Below are positions 1 through 12,960 of a stretch of DNA of 64,000 nucleotides, in pieces (the first letter of the stretch is position 1; each line of letters opens with the position of its first letter). Source of the DNA: Epiperipatus broadwayi (Eukaryota; Onychophora; Udeonychophora; Euonychophora; Peripatidae); NCBI GenBank assembly GCA_028023455.1, contig JAQFVV010006310.1, positions 2,670,001 to 2,734,000 on the forward strand, written 5' to 3'. Position numbers and translations under genes: made by a program. The notes beneath the pieces were generated by a model. The model did no database searches. It saw only the letters and a list, made by a program, of their open reading frames with translations, and was not told the DNA's origin.

Positions 1-1560
1 GGAAACTTTATTGATAGTTTATAAAAGTTATTTATTTTATGAAATATTAGCAGATTTCACAAGTTCTTGATAATGAATTATATTAACAACAAAAAATGAG
101 CAACTGAAACAAAGACAATTCTTGTTAATAGGATTATATTTTACGAAAATGCACATAATATATGTTATTGCCATTTAGTATCCATCGATTAAATCATTGC
201 TTACATTATTGTTTGTAAGCTTATTCATAGATCATTTAAGTTCCAATGTATTACAGTAATAGTTTTCTGAATATTTATTTATTAACAAACATGAAAACAA
301 GTTCATTTTTCTTGAATTAATTGCAAGTTTATTAGTCAAATAAAAGATGGCCCCTTTATCTAGCCTCCATATATGGTGAATGAATCATCAATGATTAATT
401 AATTAATTGTGGAGTCAAATAAAAGTGGTCATCTTTTGTCTGTCCAATACATTGGCAGGGATATGAAAAAATAGGCTTTGTTTTTAACATATTTGATAAA
501 AAATTATTCTTTAGAAATCTGACTTTTTAATGCTGTAACATATTTAGTTAGTCATACCATGAATACGCTTATATTCCCAATATTACATATGTAATAGACA
601 TAATTTATTTGTGGCCTTATTAAAATTATTTTTGATTATAACTGAAAAAATGGAGAGGGTACTTCTGTCTAAATAATGAATAAGTTGAAGGAATCTGATA
701 TTTAATTTAAAAGATATCTTTTATGACAAATCAAAAGAAAGCTATGTAAGTATATATTTAATGAAAAGAAACCTGGAAATATTATAGTGAAATGAAAGTA
801 TTTAAATTTTTGATGAAAGATTAAATAAAAACCAACACACACAAAATATGAAAAAATTGAAAAGAAAAAAAAGTCAAGCGTTTATCTCCTGGCTAAGATA
901 AAGATTATGAGTGTGAATATCAAAATGTAAATGTTTTGTTAAAGATTTCTAAAAATTTTTTTTTTCATGTGTCATAGCATCGGCCAGGAGGCGTCTGCAA
1001 CCAGCTGCTTGCAAAGGCGGCTGCGCTGATCTCTCGGCTAACAACGCTTCACAAATATTTTAAGCTCTATAAATAAACAAATGGTATGTTTATGGTACTA
1101 AAGTAAAAAAAAAAAAGTATTTTTATTATAGGAAGTTAAAAGAATGAAATGATATATTTATATTAACATTGCTAGTCAAAAAAAGGATTTCTACAGTTAA
1201 TATAGAATAAAGATTAGTAAATTATATAATTAATTACTTATCTGGTATCAGATTTATATAACTATACAAACAAATTGGCTTATGTTCAAATTCTTAGGGT
1301 TTTTTAGCTTCAGGCGATTAGCTTGAAAATAACAAAAGGAATTAAGTTTAGTTGTTAGATGCATTACTGCACTATTTCCAGTTTTGAATTTGAAATTTTT
1401 ATTGATAAAGGCAAAAGCTAGAAACGAGTCTGGGGTTAGAGATTAAATTGCACTACCATCTTATGAATTCTTATTACTCAATCTTACAATAAGTGGCACT
1501 AGAGTAGAAAAGAAAAAGTGATTTCGTTTATTATAGTAAGATGAAAAAAATCAAATGATA
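1..1560. other. AT-rich DNA without a recognisable gene
   Basis: I see no open frame with protein-like content. The stretch is A/T homopolymer-rich. The one exception is a short G+C-rich patch at about 966-1055, directly after a T run, which stands out sharply from its surroundings. Its origin is unknown; it has no tRNA-like A or B box that I can see. Confidence 0.5.
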
Positions 1561-1999
1561 TTGAAATGATATATTCTAAAGCAATTTTATAGAACAGGAA
1601 TTGAGATTATATATATCATCATCATTTCCAGCTGTATTGATCCACAGCAAGATGAACATCTCTAAGTGTAATCCAGTTTCTCAGATTCCCAGCTTCACGA
1701 TACATCATCAAACTTCTTATTTTATCCATACCTCTCATATGTGGTTTCTTCCTATGCCTTTTACAATCTCTTGGAATCTTGTTTAAAACTGTTCATCTAT
1801 TATCATTTCTTCTAACAATAGGGCTAACCCAGCTCCATTTTAGTCTAATTGTTTCAATGATGTCAGTGATACCTGTTTGTTCTCTCACACATGTATTTCA
1901 TTTTTGATCTCTTCTTTTGTTGGGTGGTCTGAAGTCTTTGCATTGCTCTTAATTGTCCAAGTCTCAGATCCTTAAATAAGAATTGCTGAAGCACATCTA

Positions 2000-3110
2000 T
2001 TAGAAATCTTTCTTTTCAGACACATACATATTTTCTTTTAATAATAAGTTATTTCTAACAAAATTACTATATCCAACTTTAATTCTATGATTAATTTTAT
2101 CCATTATGTTTTATCTGTGTTAATAATCTGACCAAGGTATTCCATTTTAATTCATGATTATCAGTCTTTATTTTCTTCTTCTGAGAAAATTTGTGGAATA
2201 TTGTTTTAGTATTTTTGGTATTCATTTTGAATCCCACTTTCTTACATTTATCTGGAACATTTCCCGAAAGTCTGAAGCATTTTTTGAAAAAATAACCGCA
2301 TCATCTGTAAAAATCAAAATGACTTATATAATCTCTATTCACCTTTACTCCCTTACTTTCCCAATTTAATTTACAGAATACTTCTGTAAAAAGTTGTTGG
2401 AGATATAGAATCACCCTGACAAATTTTTTTCTTTATATCAATCTTCTTAGTATCATTATATAATATAATTGATTCTGTTGCATTTTGATAAATATTCATC
2501 AGAATATGACAGTATTCTGATGACTGTATCTTGATGATTCAGTGTTTTAATCATAAAAATGTATGTAGATTCAAATGCCTTTTTATAATCTACAAATCCA
2601 AAGCATAATGGCAACTCATATTTATTGGACGTTTCAATATTTGGATATGGTCCATTATGCTATAATTATTTTTAATACAGTTTATTATTTTGGTTAGTTA
2701 AAATCCAAAGTTTGCAGGAGACAAATTGTAATTATTTTGATTAAGATCTACTTAAATATCAATATTACTACTGCATTCTTTGAATCATTCAGATATTTGA
2801 TATATAACTTTGCCAGTAATTTTTCTATTCCTTCAATTGCTTCTTTTAAGATATCAATAATAATTTCATCATTTATTAGAGCTTTTTCCTTCTTCATGGA
2901 TTTAATTATATATTTCATTTTCATATTTAAAATATTGGTCAATTTAGAAGATGTAATAACTACAAGAGATACATTGTTTTCTTTTTCATTATTTTGTAAT
3001 TTTTTGCAGAGTACTTCCACACATTTCATGATGTCATCTTTCTTTTTAATAATAGTTCCATCTTCTATTTTCAGAATTAGCATTCCTCCCAGTATCAAAA
3101 CATTGTTTTA
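2000..3110 (-). pseudogene. LINE-A reverse transcriptase domain remnant
   Basis: The longest intact piece is a minus-strand frame at 3098-2748 (116 codons). It reads like the family's pre-RT segment: 'ILNMKMKYIIKSMKKEKA' parallels 'IL..EVEKAIKSMKKGKAPGPDGI', followed by 'ILKEAIEGIEKLLAKLY'. Downstream, in changed frames, come 'LPLCFGFVDYKKAFES' near 2570-2620 (first catalytic Asp block) and 'IFTDDAVIFSKNA' near 2262-2322. The latter is the FADD catalytic motif with A changed to T but both aspartates kept. The end near 1605-1790 translates to the family's basic C-terminal tail. Frameshifts and stops make this a pseudogene. The plus-strand reading of the same region, including a 144-codon frame at 2737-3171, is an antisense shadow. 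Confidence 0.82.
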
Positions 3111-3399
3111 TATTTGTGAGACTATATTTTCTTTGACAATTGGTAATTATATTTTCTTATATTATTATTAATTCCTTTTCATATCGTTTTTCAAAACTTT
3201 AGACATTAAATTCTTCTTCATTGATTATTTTAAAACATTTTCATACTCCTTCTTTTCTTTATATATTTTCTTGTCTCAATAGAAAATTTACTGGTAAATT
3301 ATTGGTTTTTGTGTTAGCTATCTTTGTAAAGATGCTTAACAGGTATCAGTGATCTTGTTATTGATTGCAGTTAAATCTAAACTATTTTTAGAGTCTGTT

Positions 3400-4440
3400 A
3401 ATATTTTTAAATGATTAGCAAGTTCCAATTTAAATTCATTATAATGTTTATGCAGATTAGGAATTTTAACTGTTAATACTGATTTTCTTAATAGTTTTCA
3501 TCTCATTAATTTTGCATTATAGGATGTATCTTATAAATGACACTAATTGATTATCAATTTTTATGTTAAATCAATTAAGAAAATTACAATCTTTAAATGC
3601 ATATTTTCTGTTAATCAAAATGTAATCCAATTCTGCTACATTTTCATTTAAATGCTTCCATGTCTATTTCTGTTTACATTTTTCTCAAAGAAAGAATTCA
3701 TAATATAGATTTTTTTCTTTTGTGAAGTTCATCAGTGTATAATCTCTTTTATTTCTATCACCATAACCATATTTATTCACATCACTTTTATCTTTCAATC
3801 ATTTGCTAATTCTAGCACTAAAGTCTCCCATAACAAATTAAAAATCTTATTTTGTCTGATCAAAGCATTTTGTATATCCATAAAAAAATTCTCTATCCCT
3901 TTATCACAATGAAAACTTGTTGGGGAACTAGAATTATCTAATTATATATATATATAATTATTAAGAATATACAATTTTTTTTGTAATTGTTGAAAGCATA
4001 ATGCATTCACTTCAATTATTGATCTTATTTTTAAATCTTATATCACATTATAGCAATAGAAAGCATACAATGTGTTTTCATAATTTTCTTTTTTAATCGT
4101 TTTATCAAGATCAGTATCATGTGTATATGGAGACATTTTATTGCATATAATAATATTAATACAAAATGCAGGATATTTATCCGAAATAATGATATTGCTT
4201 TAACTTCACAAAAAAATTCTTTTTCAGAAATAAAAGTCTCTATAAAGTTAAAAAAGATCTGGGAATCTTTTTTAAAGATTGAAGTCTTATTCTAATCCAT
4301 GAAGGCAATATGCTCAATTTTTCATCCAAATAATAGGGGAACATTTCATAATCTGAATATAAATATTTGCAACAATAGACTAAAACACAATCATCATGCT
4401 ATTTAGAAATTGCATTAGATCATGCCATAACTTTTTTTTT
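3400..4440 (-). pseudogene. LINE-A endonuclease domain remnant
   Basis: In shifting minus-strand frames I read the hallmarks of the exonuclease-endonuclease-phosphatase domain of RTE-like LINEs. A stretch ending 'IENFFMDIQNAL' matches the family's '..IE.FY.DIQ.AI' segment before the catalytic strand. MGDFSARI lies near 3820-3831 and corresponds to the catalytic MGDFNAKIG motif, with N changed to S. Further on come 'DRNKRD', 'ELDYILIN' (family 'EIDFIL.N') and 'FNIKIDNQLV' (family 'FN.GSDHRLV'); in the last, the SDH motif is lost, which would remove the catalytic Asp-His pair. Several frame changes separate these pieces. This domain would nick target DNA to prime reverse transcription; here it is non-functional. 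Confidence 0.75.
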
Positions 4441-4444
4441 TTTT

Positions 4445-7215
4445 TTATTTATCTAAAAATAATTCTAAAATAATTTCTAGGAGTACCTCCTTAGAAAACT
4501 GGCTGGCAATACTTGAAATTGTGAAGCAAGCGGTTTATGGATGGCTTTTAACACTTAACATGATTTATTAGTGAAAACTGTACCACTAATTGAAGAAAAA
4601 GTGCCCATACTAAATTACTCGATACTCAAATATTATGAATATTACTGATACATTCAAGTTTACTTCTTTTCAGTAACTTCCTATTTTGTTATATGCTTCT
4701 CCATTAGTTCCATTAGGTAACAAAAAAGAAATTGCTTCACAGATAATAAATAAGAAAACTGTTAAATAGATTGGATTTACTAATAATTAAAGGTATCATT
4801 TTGTTATATAAGACTTGTAATCAAATCACAATCTCCTTTCTGAATGTATGTACAAAGAATTATAGCATAAAAATGGACTTTTATGAGATTACAAACAAAT
4901 TTATTTTTCCTGATCCAACAATGAAGCCAGCTGAATTTGATCTTTCTGGACATTACTGAAGTCTCATCATGAAATTCAGGAGGATCCATGGTTGTTGCAC
5001 TCATCTACTTTATAAATGAATATAACTAATTGTGAATCACATTCTCATATACATGGCTATAATGGCTGAATTGAAGGAGTTAGTAGAGCCCTGATGAATC
5101 AGTTTCCTGATTGAAATCTAAAAATTCTTTTATAATATTTTATTAATAGTTAAGTTGTTTAAAAAAAATCTAGGTACTAAATAAATAATAATAAATAGGA
5201 CATTGGTTTTCAATACATTTTTAATAACAGCTTTTTTTTTTCAATTAAATCTAAAATACAACCTTAAAGTTTATTACTTTTTTAAATTATTAAAAGGTTT
5301 TAGACATGGAGGTATTTTTAAAAATAATATATATATATAGTATACTCTATATGTTAAATACATTCCATTAATTTATTGTAAATGCACTTTTAACATAACA
5401 ACTTAGAATAGTTTACATTTTCCAAAATTTTAATCATCTGTTTTTTGTGTATATTTTTAGCATGGATTTTGCAGAAATATCCTGAAGATTTTTCTGATGA
5501 GGTATTTATATATATTCGTATTATTAATACGGTAGAGATTGGTATCATTAAAGAGTGAAAAAAAAAAAAGCATTACCTATGCATAAAAAACAATTCTATA
5601 AAACTTTTAGTTTATGTTTTGCAAAGAAAAGCTTATTGTATTTTGTAGTCTTTAAGTGCTACTATGCCAAAGTTCAGCATTTTAAATGGTTTAAAAAATT
5701 AACTTTTAATAATTTTTGTATCACTGATTTTTTTTTTCTTTATTAATGGATTTATTAATGATTTTAAAATAAGCATATAAATTCTTCAATATTTTTATTT
5801 ATTTATTTAATATATTTTATTAAAAAATTTTGATCAGAAAAAACTTTTCTTAACTGAAGTTCATGAAGCTCAATCAGTAATATAATAATTTTAATATATG
5901 TTAAAGAAAAAATATGTTTTATGATTAAAATGCATGGTAGCCCTAAATATGAGATGTTACTATGAAATGCATTTAAAAACTGGCACACAATGGCCGGCTT
6001 TCATTAGTAATAATTGAATGTTATATTTGCTTAAACATGTCTTTTAAAAGCCAGAAAGCATGCATTATATTATCTTCTCAAATATGGATTTGGTATTTCA
6101 CTTATATGTATTTTTGTTTAAGATTTAATGATTATATGCTTTTATATGTGCTAATAAATTTTAGATTTTAATGTTATCTTTAAACTAATGAAGTTATATC
6201 ATCATCAATAAATGTATGATTGTTTTTCAAATTGAAAGTTTTGATATTTTTTTAAAAATCCTGTGTAAAATTTAATTTATAAAGATTGTGATGAAATATG
6301 GTTTTCTGTGGGAAAATGTATAAATCCATCACTGAAATGTAATAAATTAAAGATAATACTAATGCTGCTTTATCTAGTGAGAAAATATTGAGAAATTTAA
6401 ATATAATCTTAATGCTGAGCACACTTGTCAGAAGCAGAGTTATATTCAAAATAAAAACAGGAATGCAAAGTTATATATTTAAATTCACATATTTCAAAAT
6501 TTCTGTTTATCATTGAGTCTAAATTATTCATGAACAATCCCTCTATTTTGTTCCCTGTCATTGTGTTCAATGCACACCATATCTCTCCTTTTTTAGACTT
6601 AAATGCACGATCAAATATTTTTTCATGTTTTGAAAATACTATTGATACTGTAGGATCTATTTAGCTTTGTTGTAAATATATATACAATGCTTTAATCTTA
6701 TATTGCTCTTGAATCACCATAGTATATCATAATAGCAACTTGGTTCCTGTTGTTTCATTACATAAACAATATGTGGACATTTTCTAGAATCATTTTTATC
6801 TTTACCATTATTTACTAATTGGTTTAATGAAGTTGGTGAACAAAAACTTATTTTATAATCTGTTTTTTAATTTTTTATTAAAACCAAATCTATATTCAGC
6901 AGAGTCATCCAAGGTTTATTATTAGTAACTTTATTCCATTTTAAATTATCATAAAATCATTTTACTTACTTGCACAAATTATGGTTACAGAATAAAAATG
7001 CATTGAATACTACATATTCATAGTACATGATAACACTGTAGATAAATCTTGCCATTCTTTTTTTATTTCTGTTTTAATTGCTGAAGCATATAGTCACGTA
7101 TGGAGTTATTGAGGCTTTTTAAAAGTTCTTTGTCAGATTCAGTAGTCAAACATTACGATAAATTAAACGTTATCATTGCCATTGCTGTTTTTTTTTCTTT
7201 GGCACAATTTACTAT
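4445..7215. other. AT-rich DNA, no gene seen
   Basis: Short open frames here are A/T-biased and overlap each other on both strands. None resembles a protein family I know. Apart from the weak hammerhead-like motif near 5091, I see only homopolymer and simple-sequence runs. Confidence 0.5.
5085..5122 (+). ncRNA. Weak hammerhead-like motif (candidate, probably truncated)
   Basis: CTGATGA at 5091-5097 is followed by a five-base-pair stem (ATCAG / CTGAT around loop TTTC) and then TGAAA at 5112-5116, so half of a hammerhead core is present in the right order. There is one extra base before GAAA. No convincing helix I or cleavage triplet follows. It may be the broken end of a repeat or chance. Confidence 0.2.
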
Positions 7216-7221
7216 AATTTT

Positions 7222-7377
7222 TTGTAATAAACTAAAGATCAGCATTTCAAGCTAATGTACATGCGCTTTTTTATGAATGTTAATAATAAATGAATACTTT
7301 CATTTCCAACACAAGATAAAGTCTTTGCGAAAGAAATGCTTAAGTATGGGAAAATGCTGATTTTTAGTTTATTACAA
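7222..7377. mobile_element. Small MITE-like element with 26-bp terminal inverted repeats
   Basis: TTGTAATAAACTAAAGATCA at the left end is mirrored by TGATTTTTAGTTTATTACAA at the right end. The inverted ends run about 26 bp with one clear mismatch and bound a 156-bp unit. The interior has no coding capacity. T-rich flanks hide any target-site duplication, so the superfamily is not determined. Confidence 0.6.
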
Positions 7378-7379
7378 TT

Positions 7380-9400
7380 TATATACATCGTGCTATATAA
7401 GTAAATATCTCATTTATATAATTTTTTGTATTTAGAGCTACAATTTAATACTAAACTGGCATTTAGAGAATCATTTTAAAATAATGAAATCTTCACATTA
7501 GTATATTTTATATATTGTTTAGTTCACTGCATAACTGTTATAAAATTTCTCTCTTTTTTTTTTTTTTTCATATTAAGCTTGGTTAGTTCAGATAAATTTG
7601 TCCTGCTAAATAATTTTGAGACAGTCATAGCATTTTTTTTTTAATTAAATTTTATTATTGAAGTCTATCTTATTATAATCATGATTTATATAGCTTTTCC
7701 CTGTAATGTATGTTTCTATAATGTGAATTTATTCAAAAGTAATGGAACAAAAATATTAAAATGTTTGAATCTTATTTTCTAATGCATTTATTTTAATATA
7801 TTTGTATACTTTGTCATTGTATATAAATATGTTGTCATATATGCATGTTTCACAGAAGTAATCTTTATCATTATTCCATTTGTGTTTATGTCAACTTGAA
7901 TTATCTCCAAATTAATTTCTCACTATTGGCTTTAAACTAATAGAGAAGATTGTCTTAAGAATAATAAAGCAATGTATTGGATTGTTGCTATTAAGTGCAG
8001 GCTAAATGTATTTATACTATTACACTACTATTCATCCAAGATGCAGGTTTGAGAGTTTTTTAAATTTGTGAAAATTTTTGGATTTCAACAATAATTTTTT
8101 TTTCTTATATTAAATCTAAAACTCTACTGAAAATTTAAATATTAATTTTACTATCTTATAGTTTTGTGTATATATAAATACTCTTCTTATATTTTATATT
8201 ATGGCATATGTTTATATTTATACCACTTAAATATAACTTACACATTAAACTAACTGTAAGAAATTTCAATGTAAATGATGAACTCTTCATGTAATAAAAT
8301 GACGGAATAATTTTTAATAATTAACAAAAGAGGTTTCACTTTTTGATAACAAAATAAAAAATCTCGATTTGGTCTTTATCACGAGATTATTTTTTCATTC
8401 TTTTACGTGAATTCACACAGTCCATTATTAGAAATTAAAATTTATACTTTTATAAGCCTACATTTTTATATATCTCCAATGAAAACAACTAATCAAAGAA
8501 ATACTTTGTAATTTGTTTGGACAGTAGAAGTTTTGGAATTAAAGATGTTCAGATTAATTAATGGTAACCTGTCTACTTGTATATGCAGATGCGAAAAAAA
8601 TTTCTAGTTAAGTTGATATCAGTATTTCAGTATGAGTTATAAATCATTAATACTTAATTGTTTTATTTAATGACCTAATTCTTGATTGCTATGGGAGAGG
8701 GGGGATATTTTTTTCGAAAAAATAAAACTATCTCCGAAGCCATTCATAGTAACACTCATTTTCTCTTTATCAAAAAATTCAAAGAATAATAAAAAGTTAT
8801 TAGACATATTTTTTTAATGATTTGATAAATTTGAATTTTATTATAAAAAGTTTAAACAAAAAAGTATATAATTTTTATATAAAAAATATTAATGAATTAA
8901 AAGAAAATATTTTGCCTTTTTAAATTAAAAACTACTTTCAGAGTGAAGTGGGTTTTTTTTTTTTACATTTTTATTGAGTTTTCTGCTAAGCGGACGTGTT
9001 TTTTAATATAGGTTATTACATATTAATATTAAACTGTTCCATCTCTAACCAAATTTTTTTCACAACTTCTGTTATTTTTATATTGTCCATGATATTTTTT
9101 AAAACACATTACTTTAATAAAGTAAATATTTTGGTAGACTTCAGATATAAAAATTGAAATTATAGAAAAATTTTTATGTATCAAATTACAATAAACATTC
9201 AGCTATGATTATCAATTAAAATCAGCAGGCCAAATTGGGCCACATGATATGGTAATTAATACTATCATTTAATCTAATTTATCATAAGCTAAAATCTCTT
9301 TTAGTTTGAAGTAACTAAGAGAAATACTATTATTAATTACCAGATTACTTCGTTCAGATTGGATATTGAGTTCTATTACCTGTGGTCTTAATCTAAAGTT
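7380..9400. other. AT-rich DNA, no gene seen
   Basis: Long T and A tracts, and no protein-like frame on either strand. A G-rich run near 8697-8704 beside a T/A hairpin is the only local feature. Confidence 0.5.
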
Positions 9401-9401
9401 T

Positions 9402-9487
9402 TTAGTTTAATATATAGAAATTTCCTATTATAATTTCGGTGGTAGTTTAATATATAGAAATTTCCTATTATAATTTCGATGGTAGTG
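9402..9487 (+). repeat. Two-copy tandem repeat, 41-bp period
   Basis: The unit beginning TAGTTTAATATATAGAAATT and ending ATTTCGRTGG is present twice in direct succession with almost no change, which indicates a recent local duplication. It has no coding role that I can see. Confidence 0.85.
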
Positions 9488-9489
9488 TG

Positions 9490-11410
9490 AGGGTAATGAA
9501 AAGAGTGAACCTGGGTGATAGCATATATATCAAAAAATATAAGTAATTTGGTAAAGATATATTAAAGAGCATTAGCAATCTATAGAGATCAATCATTAAA
9601 AATATAATTAATACATCATCCAGCACTATAATAAGTAATACAAAGAAAAAAAATAACCATTTATCATCAAAATAAATCAACACAATCAAGCTGGTGACTG
9701 GATTGGAAATGGGTCTTTTGTAGACGAGGATAACTATTGAGCCATTGCCAGGTTGGAGCAATTATTTAACCATTAATCTGGGGGCACAAACTATACATGG
9801 TAATAAAAAAATCAGAAAAACAATAATGCTGGGTTATTAAACCTGCTGATCATCATCAGTGCTTTGGCTTCTTGTACTGGCCAATTATAAACCCAACTTA
9901 TAATAAAACTAAACTAAAATGAAATGTAATGCATGAACTTTAAAGAATATTCTCTTTTGCACCAACCAGGACAATGGTTGATCATCACTGGATGCCTAAA
10001 AGCACTAATGTACGTCCCCCATTTATATTTCAGCCATGATACATGAATCTAGCTAAGAAGAACAAGTTTTATAACTGTTATGGTTACCAAGAGATAATGC
10101 TGCAATACAATTTTAACAATTGAATTCAAGTTTATTAATAACAGTATAAAATAAATGATATTAAGGTCTAGACTAAGGCTTTGCATATCAATTAAGTCTT
10201 CTGATTTTGATTAGCATACAATAATAAAAAATTATCACATTCTGATTTACACATATGTGATTAATACAAAATTTAAATTATTACATTGATTTACATATAT
10301 GTTCCAATAAGTTTATTTAAAACTAGACAGCACACACATGTGACTTAATATAAAATGAATATGTTTGAATTTATCAAAATTCCATTTGAAAAGTATACAT
10401 CAAATTCACACATACATGTGTATCTATGAACATATAGATGATATGATATGAATTAATATTAATTAATCTCTTTTTTTCAGTCAATAAAAGTATTTTCTTT
10501 TTCCTTCAATTTTTTGACAGGTAACTCAAAAGTTTTTTTTTATTTTATGACAGGTTACTCAATTAATTGATTACATCTTTAAATTAATCTAAAAAATATT
10601 TTTGATGTCTTCTTTTTTTTAAAAAAAATAAATTATCCATGATTCAATCATTAGTTTTAGATTTTAATTCAATTCAAGCAAAATTATTTACTTGTTATCT
10701 TTTAAAATATTTAGATTTTTAAATGTCATTTTTATCAAAGAAATTATTTAAAATTTCATTCTTATTATATATAATGCTACTCACTATTGTACATTTATCT
10801 GTGCTTCTCTTTGTTAGTGGGTCTTGGTGAGACAGGTATAGTCTAGGATTGCCATAATCAGGAAGGTATAATCAGATATATTGGCATTCTCCCTTTTGTC
10901 TAGGGCTTGATGAGCTTTAAATCAGCAAACTGTCTTCTATAACACATTTCTAAAGGCTAACTGATCTATTTTAAGTTGATCCAGTCTTTAAATGAATCAA
11001 AACTTTAGTATATAGAACTAGTAGATTGCTCACTGCTGGATAACTGGTTTGACTTGTTACATCTTCATGGGAGCAATTTTTATTTTAATAACTCTCCAAA
11101 CATCAATTTTGTTAGCCAACTGCTTCACAAAAATATTAAGACAAGAACTATCTTCCAAAAAAATTGCTATCCAAACTTTGCAGCTGGCCTATTTGACCAC
11201 TGCTTCTCAAAATATTAAAACCAGACTCTTGCCAGTTCTTACACAAAAACTGCAAGTCAAACTGAACTGATATTTTTTATCAATCTTTTTATAGAGTCAA
11301 CTGAGGTGATAAAAATACTTTAATTGAAAACAGTTTTTTCTGTCTAATCCTTATCTTGATTAAAATCAATTTCAATCTTTTAAAATCACTTTTAATTATA
11401 AGCTATTTTT
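9490..11410. other. No gene seen; minor internal repeats
   Basis: A minus-strand frame of 97 codons (9468-9761) and a plus-strand frame of 73 codons (11049-11270) match no family I recognise. The second lies over an imperfect duplication at about 11100-11265, where 'aactgcttcacaaaaatatt' recurs as 'cactgcttctcaaaatatta'. The phrase 'gtgaacctgggtgatagca' near 9507 resembles 'gttaacctggggtgatggca' near 14000, suggesting related repeat fragments. Confidence 0.4.
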
Positions 11411-11415
11411 GAAAG

Positions 11416-11791
11416 AAACTTTGAAATTATATCAAAGGTATGATCTACATGTTTTTACTTTAAACCTTTGGAATTTTTAATCTACAAAGATTTTTAAAAA
11501 TAGATAAAAAAAAATGTATACAAGCATTATTTCAAAAATAAATCATGTTTGTTTTTAAATTTAAAATCAGAATTACAATATTAATTTATGTAGAACTTTT
11601 TAAATGTTTTAATTAATAATAAAATTCTGTTTTAAATTAAGAGTCATTTAACCTTTTACAGTCATTATTATTCCAAGTGAAATGTAGAAAATATCTACAA
11701 AAATTTGTCTATTTCTACTTTTCCTTTATTTTATATATATATATGCACACACACAACTATATTGACATATGCCATGTAATCCAGATGATTA
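11416..11791 (+). repeat. Left copy of ~375-bp direct repeat flanking the hammerhead array
   Basis: This block, from AACTTTGAAATT to a TATATATATGCACACACACA tract and a few tens of bases beyond, is repeated in the same orientation at 14162-14535. Identity is high by eye, with scattered substitutions and small indels. The two copies enclose about 2.4 kb that holds the hammerhead repeat array. They could be the ends of one composite element or a segmental duplication. Confidence 0.8.
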
Positions 11792-11836
11792 AATTGCCCC
11801 ACTCTGAGGAAAAGGAAAATATAAATGAAACACCAT

Positions 11837-12360
11837 TAAGCATCACATGATCACCATCTCATACTAGCACATAATTGTTTATAAACAAGGCAAAACTCTC
11901 TTTATACAATAGTGCCACTCTGTGCCATCCAGAGTAATCAATGGATGCCAGAAGGCTTGTGCATAAAATCCCTATTTAATGCCTATTCATCCAATATCCC
12001 CAGACTAGTTTCTGGCTTGTGGCCTTCATCAGTGAGGAACTTTGGATCTGAGAGCACTGCATCTAGATCTTAGAATCTAATGCAACCCCCCCCCCCCAGC
12101 AATCATCTTTTATCTCTACTTAATTACAAAACCATGAGAATGAAATTGAAAATACAAAAATATTTTAAATCTAAGCTCAATAGCTTATATAGTCATATGG
12201 ATCTGAACTCAGTTCAGTACCCATACATTTTGATGTCTTTGGCTATTTAACAACCATAGCCACCACTATCCTTTGGGCAGGATTGGTGTTAAACATTAAG
12301 CATCACATGACCACCATCTCATACTAGCACATAATTGTTTATAAACAAGGAAAAACTCTC
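11837..12360 (-). repeat. Inverted part of hammerhead repeat array (about 1.15 units, ~460 bp each)
   Basis: Starting at AAGCATCACATGATCACC (11837), the block is the reverse complement of the unit seen at 12361-13070. The same start recurs at about 12298, giving a period near 461 bp. The unit includes a hammerhead motif, a poly-C/poly-G run at about 12087-12100, and the phrase 'atccatatgactatataagc' on the element's own strand. It meets the plus-strand array head to head at about 12360. Confidence 0.85.
11991..12045 (-). ncRNA. Hammerhead ribozyme motif, core intact (copy A)
   Basis: Read on the minus strand: helix I pairs CCTCA with TGGGG, extended across an internal loop by CCAA with TTGG. 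Then come CTGATGA (plus-strand 12026-12032), helix II GGC-CACAA-GCC with an A/A mismatch at its base, GAAA, and a minimal helix III of two pairs (A-U and C-G) around a two-base loop. The cleavage triplet is GUC. Every conserved core base is present. Short helix III is known for hammerheads of Penelope-like elements and animal retrozymes, which usually act as dimers. Activity is inference. Confidence 0.75.
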
Positions 12361-12450
12361 ATTTTCATGGTTTTGTAGTTAAATAGAGATAAAAGATGGT
12401 TGCTGGGGGGTTGCATTAGATTCTAAGATCTAAGTGCAGTGCTCTCAGTT

Positions 12451-12505
12451 CCAAAGCTCCTCACTGATGAAGGCCACAAGCCAGAAGCTAGTCTGGGGAT
12501 ATTGG
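12451..12505 (+). ncRNA. Hammerhead ribozyme motif, one core change (copy B)
   Basis: Same fold as copy A: CCTCA/TGGGG helix I, CTGATGA at 12464-12470, helix II GGC/GCC and a GUC triplet at 12491-12493. GAAA has become GAAG, so the A15.1-U16.1 pair is a G-U wobble. Activity is likely reduced. Confidence 0.7.
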
Positions 12506-12905
12506 ATGAGTAGGCATTAGACAGGGATTTTATTCACAAGCCTTCTGGCATCCATTGATTACTCTGGTTGGCACAGGTTAGCACTACTGTATGAAGAGAG
12601 TTTTGTCTTGTTATAAACAATTGTGTGTTAGTATGAGATGGTGATCATGTGATGCTTAATCGTTTAACACCAATCCTGCCTAATAGGATAGTAGTGGCTA
12701 TGGTTGTTAAAGAGCCAAAGACACCAAAATGTATGGTGCTGAACTGAGTTCAGACCCATATGACTATATAAGCTATTGAGCTTAGATTGAAAATATTTTT
12801 AGTATTTTCAATTTCATTCTCATGGTTTTGTAGTTAAGTAGAGATAAAAGATGGTTGCTGGAGGGTTGCATTAAATCATAAGATCTAGGTGCAGTGCTCT
12901 CAGAT

Positions 12906-12960
12906 CCAAAGCTTCTCACTGATGAAGGCCACAAGCCAAAAACTAGTCTGGGGACATTGG
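12906..12960 (+). ncRNA. Hammerhead ribozyme motif, one core change (copy C)
   Basis: CTGATGA lies at 12919-12925, helix II is GGC/GCC, and the GUC triplet is at 12946-12948. The GAAA box reads AAAA, so the conserved G12, the general base of the reaction, is lost. It should be inactive or nearly so. Confidence 0.65.

Larger units (their letters stand above)
1605..4440 (-). mobile_element. Non-LTR retrotransposon (RTE-like LINE), nearly full length, decayed (LINE-A)
   Basis: Read on the minus strand, the block carries the parts of an RTE/'craniofacial development protein 2-like' LINE in the right order: apurinic-type endonuclease (about 4440-3400), then reverse transcriptase (about 3100-2000), then a C-terminal tail and a 3' end at about 1610. 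The 3' end finishes in a short GAT-type repeat, seen as ATCATCATC on the plus strand, which fits the simple-repeat tails of RTE elements. The same 3' end recurs at 56.83 kb and 58.28 kb, so these are 3'-anchored insertions of one family. Frameshifts and stops occur throughout, so the copy is dead. The exact clade within the RTE-like LINEs is inference. Confidence 0.85.

Noticed and set aside
2737-3171. 144-codon plus-strand frame
   Set aside because: It is the antisense of the LINE-A reverse transcriptase, whose minus-strand reading matches a known family.
9468-9761. 97-codon minus-strand frame with hydrophobic runs
   Set aside because: The F/L/I-rich content follows from A/T-biased DNA; no motif, no splice or start context.
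9845-9870. ATCATCATCAG as a possible minus-strand hammerhead start
   Set aside because: No helix II followed by GAAA on the minus strand.
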